Shown piece after piece: positions 7,367 through 14,390 of a stretch of DNA of 35,121 bases. The stretch comes from Rhizobiaceae bacterium (GTDB lineage Bacteria > Pseudomonadota > Alphaproteobacteria > Rhizobiales > Rhizobiaceae), in NCBI GenBank assembly GCA_027000565.1, contig JALTNS010000438.1, positions 1 through 35,121 of the forward strand, in the 5' to 3' direction. How positions within the stretch are numbered: the first letter of the stretch is position 1; every line of letters begins with the position of its first letter. Under the pieces are notes generated by a model. The model had not been told where the DNA came from. It was given only the letters and a program-made list of their open reading frames with translations, and did no database searches. A program made the translations under genes and the position numbers.

Positions 7367-8758
7367 ATGTTTCTATCGGTATTTGACCTTTTCAAGATTG
7401 GCATCGGTCCGTCATCATCCCATACCATGGGGCCGATGGTGGCAGCCGGTATGTTTTTAGACGAGGTCGAAAACGGCGACTGGCCAAGGCCGCCCCTGGC
7501 GGAAGTTGTTCGCATTGGTGCTTCCCTGCATGGATCGCTGGCATTCACCGGCAAGGGTCATGGCAGCGACCGGGCCGTAATTTTGGGGTTGATGGGTGAA
7601 GACCCGAAAAATATCGACCCTGATACGGTCGATGCGATCCTGCAACAAGCACACAAATCCAAAAAAATTCCAGGTTCCCCTGGCTATCAGTTTGATCCTG
7701 AAAAAGATCTGGTGTTCGACTACGATACAAAACTTCAGGGCCATTCCAATGGGCTGGTGTTTTACGCCTATAACGACCTTGATATCGTGCTTTTGCGCAA
7801 AGTCTATTATTCGATTGGCGGCGGTTTTGTCGTCGAAGAAAGCGATCTTGAGCAGGCGCAATCCTTGCCCGGAGAAGCGCCGGCCAATGTGCCGTTTCCC
7901 TTTGCCAATGCGCAGTCCATGTTAAAAATGGCAAAAATATCGGGCCAGTCAATTGCTGAAATGAAACGCGCCAACGAGGAAGCTGCTATCGGCCATCAGG
8001 CTCTCGATCAGGGTCTGCACAATACATGGGCTGCGATGAATGCCTGTGTGGAGCGCGGACTTGTACAGGAAGGTGAATTACCCGGAGGGCTCAAGGTTAA
8101 GCGGCGGGCGAAATGCCTGCATCAGCGATTGAATGAGCAATGGAAATCAAATCACACCAACCCGCTTGCTGCCAATGACTGGCTGAGCCTTTTTGCGATG
8201 GCGGTGAACGAAGAAAATGCTGCCGGCGGCAAGGTTGTTACAGCGCCGACCAACGGTGCAGCAGGCGTTATCCCGGCGGTCATTCGCTATTACCTCGGGT
8301 TCAGTGATGGTGCCGACAAAAAGGGCATTGAAGAATTTTTGTTGACTGCCGCCGCCATTGGTGGACTGATCAAGCATAATGCGTCCATTTCAGGTGCTGA
8401 GGTTGGCTGTCAGGGGGAGGTGGGTTCTGCCTCCGCTATGGCTGCTGCCGGTCTTGCAGCCGTCATGGGCGGCACGCCGGAGCAGGTGGAAAATGCCGCG
8501 GAAATCGCATTGGAGCACCATTTGGGTATGACTTGCGATCCGGTTGGCGGGTTGGTTCAGGTGCCATGTATCGAACGCAATGCGCTGGGCGCGGTGAAAG
8601 CAGTGACGGCGGCATCACTGGCGCTGCACGGCGATGGCCAGCATTTTGTTTCACTCGACAGCTGCGTTGAGACCATGCGTCAGACCGGGCTTGATATGAA
8701 CGAGCGCTACAAGGAAACCAGCCAGGGTGGCCTTGCCGTCAACACAGTTGAATGTTGA
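7367..8758 (+). CDS. sdaA: L-serine ammonia-lyase, iron-sulfur type, single chain
   Basis: 463 residues from the ATG at 7367; an upstream ATG at 7322 would add 15 residues unlike the family. [24 protein letters not shown] is the classic SdaA/SdaB start. The alpha domain holds [10 protein letters not shown] and three conserved cysteines that bind the 4Fe-4S cluster, in [22 protein letters not shown] and QVPCIERNA. The enzyme converts L-serine to pyruvate and ammonia in the cytosol. It follows the sugar permease gene by 120 bases and may be independently transcribed. The last 30 bases of the gene recur 570 bp downstream with only synonymous differences, so the 3' end has a recombination history. 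Confidence 0.96.
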   Translation: MFLSVFDLFKIGIGPSSSHTMGPMVAAGMFLDEVENGDWPRPPLAEVVRIGASLHGSLAFTGKGHGSDRAVILGLMGEDPKNIDPDTVDAILQQAHKSKKIPGSPGYQFDPEKDLVFDYDTKLQGHSNGLVFYAYNDLDIVLLRKVYYSIGGGFVVEESDLEQAQSLPGEAPANVPFPFANAQSMLKMAKISGQSIAEMKRANEEAAIGHQALDQGLHNTWAAMNACVERGLVQEGELPGGLKVKRRAKCLHQRLNEQWKSNHTNPLAANDWLSLFAMAVNEENAAGGKVVTAPTNGAAGVIPAVIRYYLGFSDGADKKGIEEFLLTAAAIGGLIKHNASISGAEVGCQGEVGSASAMAAAGLAAVMGGTPEQVENAAEIALEHHLGMTCDPVGGLVQVPCIERNALGAVKAVTAASLALHGDGQHFVSLDSCVETMRQTGLDMNERYKETSQGGLAVNTVEC

Positions 8759-8759
8759 G
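8730..8759 (+). repeat. Direct repeat copy 1: 3' end of the serine deaminase gene
   Basis: 30 bases ending at the stop codon plus one base. They match 9300-9329 at 28 of 30 positions, with the core GTCAACACAGTTGAATG identical. In the coding frame the two differences (GCC/GCG for Ala, TGT/TGC for Cys) are silent. Confidence 0.85.
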
Positions 8760-8793
8760 AGAGGCTGGTCCTAATGAGAAATCGGAAAGAAGA

Positions 8794-9273
8794 ATGAATC
8801 GATTTTTTGGGTTTGCCGTGACAGTATTGATTTCAGTGCCAATTCTCTACTGGGTTTCGGGTATTTGGGGGGTGGGCTGGAAAGAACGGCACATGACTCA
8901 AATCCTTGAATCCGTTGGTGTTAAGAATGAACAGAGTATAAAAGTAGTTTTTTCAAAATATGAAGAATTCTTATTTATGAATGACTATTCCGCCTCATAT
9001 TGTTTCGATTTGGATGGTGTTCAGCTATCGGCAGAGGTAACGAACTGGACATTGAAAAATACTGACAACGAAAGAGATTCAATAATTCGCAAACGGGCAT
9101 TTACATCCAATTTCAATCAACCGATTTGCGTGGAAAAGAATTCAGGAAATTATGAGGATATTAAAATGCTTGTGTTGGATGCGCGCTGGTCTAAATCACA
9201 ATTAGTAGGTTGGGAAGTACTGTTTTTTGACCCATCGAGTAACCGGCTTCTTTTTTCAGGGTCGCAGATTTAG
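8794..9273 (+). CDS. Unrecognised membrane-anchored protein in an AT-rich segment
   Basis: 159 residues from the ATG at 8794, preceded by GGAAAGAAG; an in-frame upstream ATG at 8752 overlaps the serine deaminase tail and has no such site. An N-terminal hydrophobic helix (FGFAVTVLISVPILYWVSGIWG) suggests a signal anchor with the rest in the periplasm. The body is polar, with two cysteines (SYCFDLDG and QPICVEKN) that could form a disulfide. The DNA is clearly more AT-rich than its neighbours and the gene is bracketed by direct repeats of the serine deaminase tail, so it looks acquired. I recognise no family and assign no function. Confidence 0.65.
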   Translation: MNRFFGFAVTVLISVPILYWVSGIWGVGWKERHMTQILESVGVKNEQSIKVVFSKYEEFLFMNDYSASYCFDLDGVQLSAEVTNWTLKNTDNERDSIIRKRAFTSNFNQPICVEKNSGNYEDIKMLVLDARWSKSQLVGWEVLFFDPSSNRLLFSGSQI

Positions 9274-9299
9274 CGGGCCTGGAAACCGCAGTCACAGCT

Positions 9300-9329
9300 G
9301 CCTTGCGGTCAACACAGTTGAATGCTGAG
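9300..9329 (+). repeat. Direct repeat copy 2: serine deaminase tail remnant
   Basis: Repeats 8730-8759 with two silent differences and in the same frame reads LAVNTVEC then stop. Weaker likeness continues upstream to GGAAACC at 9281 with a 2-base length change, as expected for a decaying gene end. No upstream coding part of a second deaminase is present. Confidence 0.85.
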
Positions 9330-9396
9330 TTTTCTTATGGTCGACAATGTGCCAGATTATACATCGCGCGACCATTGATAGTGTTTACGTCCCTTT

Positions 9397-10677
9397 ATGC
9401 CTTCATCTGACAAAGAATCCGGATTTTTCTCGACTTTTCGCCCGGACAATGAACGGCCGAAAAAATCGACCGGAAACGTTGTTCGCCGCTATTTAGACTG
9501 GGCGATGCGTATTGGCATTTCCGGCTATGATCGGGATACCAGAAGGCGGCTCTCGATTGTCAATATGGCCGGCTATCTCTCAGCCCTGTCATCAATTTCC
9601 TATGCAGCAAACTTTGCAATGTACGATTATTCGGCACTTAAATGGCTGGTATTCGGTAATCTGTTGTCAGCAGTATTGACCGCTACTGCGCCTTTCTGGC
9701 ATCGCTATAATTCGATTGCCGCCGCTGCGGTGATGACGACAACGGTCGCCGTGACCCTGTTCTTTTTCGTGTCCATTCTGGGGCGCGATTCCGGCATTCA
9801 GCTCAACTATATCGGTTCGGTTGCGATTGCCTTTGTGATATTCGGGTTGAAACATTTGCGCATCATTGCCCTGGTCACGGTGGTTTGTATTGTCGGCAAT
9901 ATTTCGAGCGTTTTCCTGTTTGAAACCGGCAGCGCTCAATGGGCAGTCGATGATGGTTTCATGGCGCAACTCTACATCATGTCTGCGACCTCGATAATGT
10001 TGATTCTGGCACTTGTGGTTTGGTATGCATTTAGCATTGCTGCAGATGCGGAAGCCCGTTCCGAACGGTTGCTGATGAACATATTTCCGGAAAAAATCGC
10101 GAATCAGTTGCGGCTTTTTCCTGATGAACCGATTGCCGATCGCTTTGACGAGGCAACCGTTTTATTCGCCGATCTGGTCGGATTCACAAGTCTTTCCAAT
10201 CGATTGGGGCCGGAGCAACTGGTATTTCTGCTAAATGAGATTTTTTCAAAGTTTGACGCTGTCGGTGCGGGTCTCAACACTGAAAAAATCAAAACCATTG
10301 GTGATGCCTATATGGCGGTCAGCGGCGCGCCCGAACCGGCAGAGGACCACGCTGAGCGTATATTGCTTTTAGCTATCGGTATTCGCAATGCGATTGTCGA
10401 AATTGCCGATATGCATCAAACTGACCTCAATGTGAGAATAGGAATTGCCACCGGGCCAATTACCGCTGGCGTCATTGGCAAAGCCAAATTTGCCTATGAT
10501 GTATGGGCACCGACGGTTAATCTGGCATCAAGGCTTGAATCAAACGGCGAGGCCGGTCGCATCCATGTTTCGCATGAAGTTTATCAGGCATTAAAGGGCA
10601 AGTATAAATTTGAAAAAGCCACGACCAGAACTCTTAAGGGAATTGGCCGGTTGCAAACATGGTTTTATGTGAGTTAA
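9397..10677 (+). CDS. Membrane-bound class III adenylate cyclase
   Basis: 426 residues. A cytosolic N-terminus of about 50 residues is followed by six predicted membrane helices (residues about 55-215), then a class III nucleotide cyclase domain (about 250-426). The metal-binding Asp residues are D259 (LFADLVGFTS) and D303 (KTIGDAYMAVSG). The adenine-selecting pair is K299 and D368 (YDVWAP), and the transition-state residues N375 and R379 lie in VNLASRLE. All six canonical residues are present, so ATP cyclisation to cAMP is expected. The membrane part resembles a small sensor domain of unknown ligand. The ATG at 9397 lacks a strong ribosome binding site. It stands alone between the orphan gene and the PLP-lyase operon. 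Confidence 0.93.
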   Translation: MPSSDKESGFFSTFRPDNERPKKSTGNVVRRYLDWAMRIGISGYDRDTRRRLSIVNMAGYLSALSSISYAANFAMYDYSALKWLVFGNLLSAVLTATAPFWHRYNSIAAAAVMTTTVAVTLFFFVSILGRDSGIQLNYIGSVAIAFVIFGLKHLRIIALVTVVCIVGNISSVFLFETGSAQWAVDDGFMAQLYIMSATSIMLILALVVWYAFSIAADAEARSERLLMNIFPEKIANQLRLFPDEPIADRFDEATVLFADLVGFTSLSNRLGPEQLVFLLNEIFSKFDAVGAGLNTEKIKTIGDAYMAVSGAPEPAEDHAERILLLAIGIRNAIVEIADMHQTDLNVRIGIATGPITAGVIGKAKFAYDVWAPTVNLASRLESNGEAGRIHVSHEVYQALKGKYKFEKATTRTLKGIGRLQTWFYVS

Positions 10678-10713
10678 TACCGGTAAATTCCTGTAATTAG
10701 TTTGGAATTCCAA

Positions 10714-11055
10714 ATGGAATTGATCTCAACCGCGATACTTGAATACCCCTACGAGCTTCATTGGGCTTTGACTGTTATTGCGGCGTTGATCTGGTGTTTC
10801 CGGCAAACTAAACCGGGTAAAACACGTGTTATTGCAGATATCCTGAGTGCTGCGTCAATCGTCGCTGTTTGGGCGATTTATGTGTTGTTCTCAATTGAGC
10901 AGCAAGAAGAATCACCATTTTCGCAGCGTGGATGGTTTATCTTTTTCAGCATGGTAACAACGGGCCTATTGCCAGTTTTAACGGCAACAGCCCATTGGTT
11001 TTTTGGACGTGGTATTGGTCGAATTGTCAGAATAATCTACAAAAAATGGAGTTGA
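10714..11055 (+). CDS. Small membrane protein, three predicted helices
   Basis: 113 residues from the ATG at 10714 (a TTG four codons earlier is also open). Three hydrophobic stretches are visible: HWALTVIAALIWCF, a long one around ILSAASIVAVWAIYVLF, and FFSMVTTGLLPVLTATAHWFF, ending in a basic tail (RIVRIIYKKWS) that should be cytosolic. Its stop is one base from the ATG of the PLP lyase, so the two are probably cotranscribed and coupled. The start codon overlaps a perfect 14-base palindrome (10701-10714). I recognise no family. Confidence 0.7.
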   Translation: MELISTAILEYPYELHWALTVIAALIWCFRQTKPGKTRVIADILSAASIVAVWAIYVLFSIEQQEESPFSQRGWFIFFSMVTTGLLPVLTATAHWFFGRGIGRIVRIIYKKWS

Positions 11056-11056
11056 A

Positions 11057-12139
11057 ATGCGTTTACTAAAAAACCCGTTTCGCAGTACTGGACTACCATC
11101 CCTCGCAGGGTTGGCGAAGGGCGAGATTTGTGTTGATCCTACGAATGCAACCAAATTGTTCAACCGCTGCCCGCTCGCGATACAAACACCGCTTCTTGAA
11201 GTTTCCGAACTGGCTAAGTCGCTCGGTGTTGCCAGCGTTCACCTCAAGGACGAACGCACGCGCATGGGGCTTGGCAGTTTCAAAGCACTTGGCGCTGCCC
11301 ATGCAATTGCCAAAATGGCGGCAGACAGGGAGGAAACCGGTAGTGCTGCAACCATAGACAAAGCCCTTGAAGGCACCACATTTGTTTGTGCCAGTGCGGG
11401 TAATCACGGACTGTCGATGGCCGCAGGTGCCGCACTGTTTGGCGCAAATGCGGTTGTTTATTTGTCCCGTTCGGTACCTGGTAAATTTGCACAAAAACTA
11501 AAGGACAAAAAAGCCAGCGTGGTGGTCGAGGGCGATAACTACGAAGCCAGTATGGCGGCCGCGATGGCCGCTGCTGATCAAAATGGCTGGATATTGCTAT
11601 CGGACAGTTCGTGGCCGGGTTACAGTGATCGCGCGCGCGATGTAATGGAAGGTTATCTCATTATGGGTGCCGAAGTGGCAAACCAGATCAATCAACCGCC
11701 AACCCACATATTTCTGCAGGCGGGTGTTGGTGGGCTGGCTGCCGCCGCGACAGCGTCTGCTCGAAAAGTTTGGGGCGGGGGTCCGGTTGTGGTTATCGTG
11801 GAACCAGAATTTGCGCCCGCTTTGATTGAGAGCATAGAGGCCGGCGGTCCGGAATCAACCGAAGGTCCGGTATCAAATATGGGGCGGCTTGATTGCAAAG
11901 AACCCTCGCATCTGGCGCTGAAATATCTGGCCAATGAGGCTGATTATTTTATGACAATCAGCGAGAACGACGCGCAGAATGCGGTTGATAGCCTCGCTGA
12001 GCATGATATCGAAACCTCACCATCAGGCGGCGCGGGAGTGGCTGGTCTTGTAACTTTGAGCAAGGCTGGTGGTCTGCCCGATCTTAATGAAAATTCACAG
12101 GTATTGGCTTTTATTACCGAGGGGGCAGAAGGTGCCTGA
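11057..12139 (+). CDS. PLP-dependent lyase, diaminopropionate ammonia-lyase-like
   Basis: 360 residues. Fold type II PLP enzyme: the Schiff-base lysine is K76 in GLGSFKALGA, the substrate loop is SAGNHGLSMA, and the phosphate-binding Gly-rich turn is QAGVGGLAAA. The segment GRLDCKEPSHLAL and the acidic SDSSWPGYSD are features I associate with diaminopropionate ammonia-lyase, rather than threonine dehydratase or EutB. At 360 residues it is shorter than typical DAPAL (about 400). It would remove ammonia from a 2,3-diamino or similar amino acid, but the substrate is not proven. A GGAG precedes the ATG. The stop overlaps the GTG start of the M24 gene by 8 bases, indicating translational coupling. 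Confidence 0.8.
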   Translation: MRLLKNPFRSTGLPSLAGLAKGEICVDPTNATKLFNRCPLAIQTPLLEVSELAKSLGVASVHLKDERTRMGLGSFKALGAAHAIAKMAADREETGSAATIDKALEGTTFVCASAGNHGLSMAAGAALFGANAVVYLSRSVPGKFAQKLKDKKASVVVEGDNYEASMAAAMAAADQNGWILLSDSSWPGYSDRARDVMEGYLIMGAEVANQINQPPTHIFLQAGVGGLAAAATASARKVWGGGPVVVIVEPEFAPALIESIEAGGPESTEGPVSNMGRLDCKEPSHLALKYLANEADYFMTISENDAQNAVDSLAEHDIETSPSGGAGVAGLVTLSKAGGLPDLNENSQVLAFITEGAEGA

Positions 12140-13271
12140 TCAGGACTTCCCGGTCAGCGAGTTTGAAGCGCGTATGGAAAACGCGCAAATTGCCATGCGC
12201 CGCGAAAATCTTGACGCCCTGTTATTCACCAGCGAAGCGGAAATACGCTACTTCACCGGATTCCGAACCCTGTTCTGGTTAAGTCCGACCCGCCCGTGGT
12301 TTTTAGTTCTTCCACGCAATGGCAAGCCAGTTGCGATTATCCCCGAAATCGGCGCAGAACTTATGCGCAAGACCTGGGTTGATGATATCCGCACATGGTC
12401 GTCGCCTGCTCAAGATGATGATGGTATTTCACTGCTTGCTGAAGCGCTCAATGGCTTTAATCACATCGGTATGCCAATGGGGCGGGAAAGCTCCCTACGA
12501 ATGCCATTGACCGATTTTGAAAGCCTGTGTGACCGGTTGCGAAACTCATCATTTATGGATTGCACGGAACTTGTAGGTTCCCTCAGAATGGTGAAATCAG
12601 CGGCAGAAATTGCCATCATTTCGGATATTTGCTCCATTGCGTCGCGAAGTTTTGCCAACGCGTCCAACTTGTTTTTCGAAGGTCAGCCCTTGAGCGAGGC
12701 CTTTCGGGCCTTTCGAACTGACTTGCTGGCGGAAGGGGCTGATGATGTGCCCTATCTGGTCGGCGGGGCGGGGCTGGATGGATATGCTGACGTCATTTCT
12801 CCACCTAATGAAATGCCGCTTAAAACCGGTGATGTTTTAATGCTCGATACCGGCGCAACTCTAAAAGGCTATTTTTGCGATTTTGATCGCAATTTTGCCA
12901 TTGGTCATGCCGGAGATGCGGCCGTCCGCGCATATTTAACGTTGCACGCGGCAATAGATGCAGGATTGGATCATGCACGGCCGGGCATAACCTGTAATGC
13001 GTTATTTTCGGCTATGGCCAGCAAACTCGGCCGCGTTTCAGGCGGCAATGTCGGCCGATTTGGCCACGGTCTTGGCATGCAATTGACAGAAGCACCATCA
13101 CTGGTTTCTTTCGATGAAACGGTGTTGAGGGAGGGCATGGTTATTACTCTTGAACCGAGCATGACGGTCCGCGATGGCAGGATCATGGTGCATGAGGAAA
13201 ACATCGTTATTCAGGATGGGCCGCCACGCTTGCTCTCTCAACGTGCCGCGCCAGAATTGCCGGTGATTTAA
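12132..13271 (+). CDS. M24 (creatinase/Xaa-Pro peptidase) family metallohydrolase
   Basis: 379 residues from a GTG at 12132 with GAGGGGG seven bases upstream; it overlaps the lyase gene by 8 bases. The N-terminal creatinase-type domain (about 1-155) is followed by the pita-bread catalytic domain. The five metal ligands are visible: D239 (MLDTGA), D250 (FCDFDRNF), H312 (FGHGLGMQ), E341 (TLEPSM) and E355 (VHEENIV). The family includes Xaa-Pro peptidases, creatinase, the DMSP lyase DddP and ectoine hydrolase DoeA/EutD. The last is suggested by the racemase-family neighbour, but the gene order and missing partners do not confirm it. It likely hydrolyses a small C-N bonded substrate in the cytosol. 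Confidence 0.9.
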   Translation: MPDQDFPVSEFEARMENAQIAMRRENLDALLFTSEAEIRYFTGFRTLFWLSPTRPWFLVLPRNGKPVAIIPEIGAELMRKTWVDDIRTWSSPAQDDDGISLLAEALNGFNHIGMPMGRESSLRMPLTDFESLCDRLRNSSFMDCTELVGSLRMVKSAAEIAIISDICSIASRSFANASNLFFEGQPLSEAFRAFRTDLLAEGADDVPYLVGGAGLDGYADVISPPNEMPLKTGDVLMLDTGATLKGYFCDFDRNFAIGHAGDAAVRAYLTLHAAIDAGLDHARPGITCNALFSAMASKLGRVSGGNVGRFGHGLGMQLTEAPSLVSFDETVLREGMVITLEPSMTVRDGRIMVHEENIVIQDGPPRLLSQRAAPELPVI

Positions 13272-13272
13272 A

Positions 13273-14019
13273 ATGAAAACAGAACAATTGAGTTTTGAAC
13301 TGGATGGCGGTGCTGCCGCAAAAGCGGCCCTGGGCCTGATTGTGCTGCAAAGTGATCTGACGCTGGAGGCGGAGTTTCGTACGCTTTTTGATGTTGAAGG
13401 TATTGCGCTTTATCACAGCCGCATTCCAAGTGCAGCTGAGGTGACTCCAGAAACCCTGGCGCAAATGGAGCGAGATCTGCCGCGCACAACGTCTCTTTTG
13501 CCTTCTCCTCTTGATGTTGTCGGCTATGGCTGTACATCGGGGGCGACTATTATCGGTACTCAAAAAGTTGCTGAAATCGTTCAACAATCTCACCCGGATG
13601 CCAAAGTCACCAATCCAATAAGTGCAGTAATCGCAGCATTGCACAAATTGAATGCCCGAAATATCGGGCTGATCACGCCCTACATTGCCCCGGTTTCGAA
13701 TGCCATGCGGCAGTATCTTGAGAAGTCTGGAATCAATATCTGCGAATTTGCGTCGTTTGAACAGGTTGAGGAGGAAATTGTTGCGCGGATATCGCCGCTG
13801 TCATTATTTGATGCAATTTGTCAGGTAGGCGAGCACAAGAACGTTGATGCGGTTTTTGCATCCTGCACCAATTTGCAGAGTTTCTCGATTATTGCAGATG
13901 CGGAAGCGATTATCGGCAAGCCGGTTATTACCAGTAATCAGGCGCTGGCCTGGCACATGATCAAACTTGCCGGCCTGTCAGATGAAATCTTTGGGCCGGG
14001 CAAACTGTTCAACGGCTAA
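13273..14019 (+). CDS. Asp/Glu racemase superfamily enzyme, EutA/maleate isomerase-like
   Basis: 248 residues starting one base after the M24 stop. The two nucleophilic cysteines of the aspartate racemase/arylmalonate decarboxylase fold are visible: C87 in YGCTSGAT and C198 in FASCTNLQSF. The start (ALGLIVLQSDLTLEAEF) and the end SNQALAWHMIKLAG are like EutA and maleate cis-trans isomerase. In ectoine gene sets EutA is linked to hydroxyectoine use. Here the expected partners EutC and DoeB/EutE are missing from the operon, so the true substrate may differ. It is probably cytosolic. Confidence 0.88.
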   Translation: MKTEQLSFELDGGAAAKAALGLIVLQSDLTLEAEFRTLFDVEGIALYHSRIPSAAEVTPETLAQMERDLPRTTSLLPSPLDVVGYGCTSGATIIGTQKVAEIVQQSHPDAKVTNPISAVIAALHKLNARNIGLITPYIAPVSNAMRQYLEKSGINICEFASFEQVEEEIVARISPLSLFDAICQVGEHKNVDAVFASCTNLQSFSIIADAEAIIGKPVITSNQALAWHMIKLAGLSDEIFGPGKLFNG

Positions 14020-14065
14020 AATAGGCGAGACAGAACCTTAGCTTGAATATTTTGCTTGCTGGCAA

Positions 14066-14188
14066 TCAGGCTTTGTCCGGGTATTTTTTCTTGAGAATCC
14101 ATCTGGATACGAAGACGATGGCTGTTACAAACAGAACCAGCCCGACAAGTGCAAGCAATGGGCCGGTCATTGGCACTTTTGTATTCAT
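14066..14188 (-). CDS. Very small single-helix membrane protein
   Basis: 40 residues from the ATG at 14188, with GGGAG eight bases before it. The sequence is a short polar start, one hydrophobic helix (LLALVGLVLFVTAIVFVSRWIL) and a Lys-rich cytosolic tail (KKKYPDKA). A longer open frame starts at 14293 but its extra residues look non-coding. Convergent to the EutA-like gene and divergent from the carboxylase gene. Function unknown. Confidence 0.5.
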   Translation of the reverse strand: MNTKVPMTGPLLALVGLVLFVTAIVFVSRWILKKKYPDKA

Positions 14189-14261
14189 TACCATTTCTCC
14201 CGCATTACCATTTGGCGGAAATCCATTTTGCATTGCTATCCTCACTGCTTGGGTTGACTTC

Positions 14262-14284
14262 AAACTCCTGCCTGATTGGAGTTT
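14262..14284. promoter_or_regulatory. Inverted repeat in a divergent intergenic region
   Basis: AAACTCC and GGAGTTT form a perfect 7-bp inverted repeat with a 9-base spacer, about 106 bases upstream of the carboxylase ATG and 74 bases upstream of the small membrane gene. It could be an operator for either gene; no regulator is known. Confidence 0.3.
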
Positions 14285-14390
14285 CCAGCACATGTAATGT
14301 CAAGTCGAATTGAAATAATGTATCGGATTGTCGCAGGTCGGGTGTGATTTTCTCTGGCGTCCGCGGCAAAACCCGCTAAAACCTGTATCC

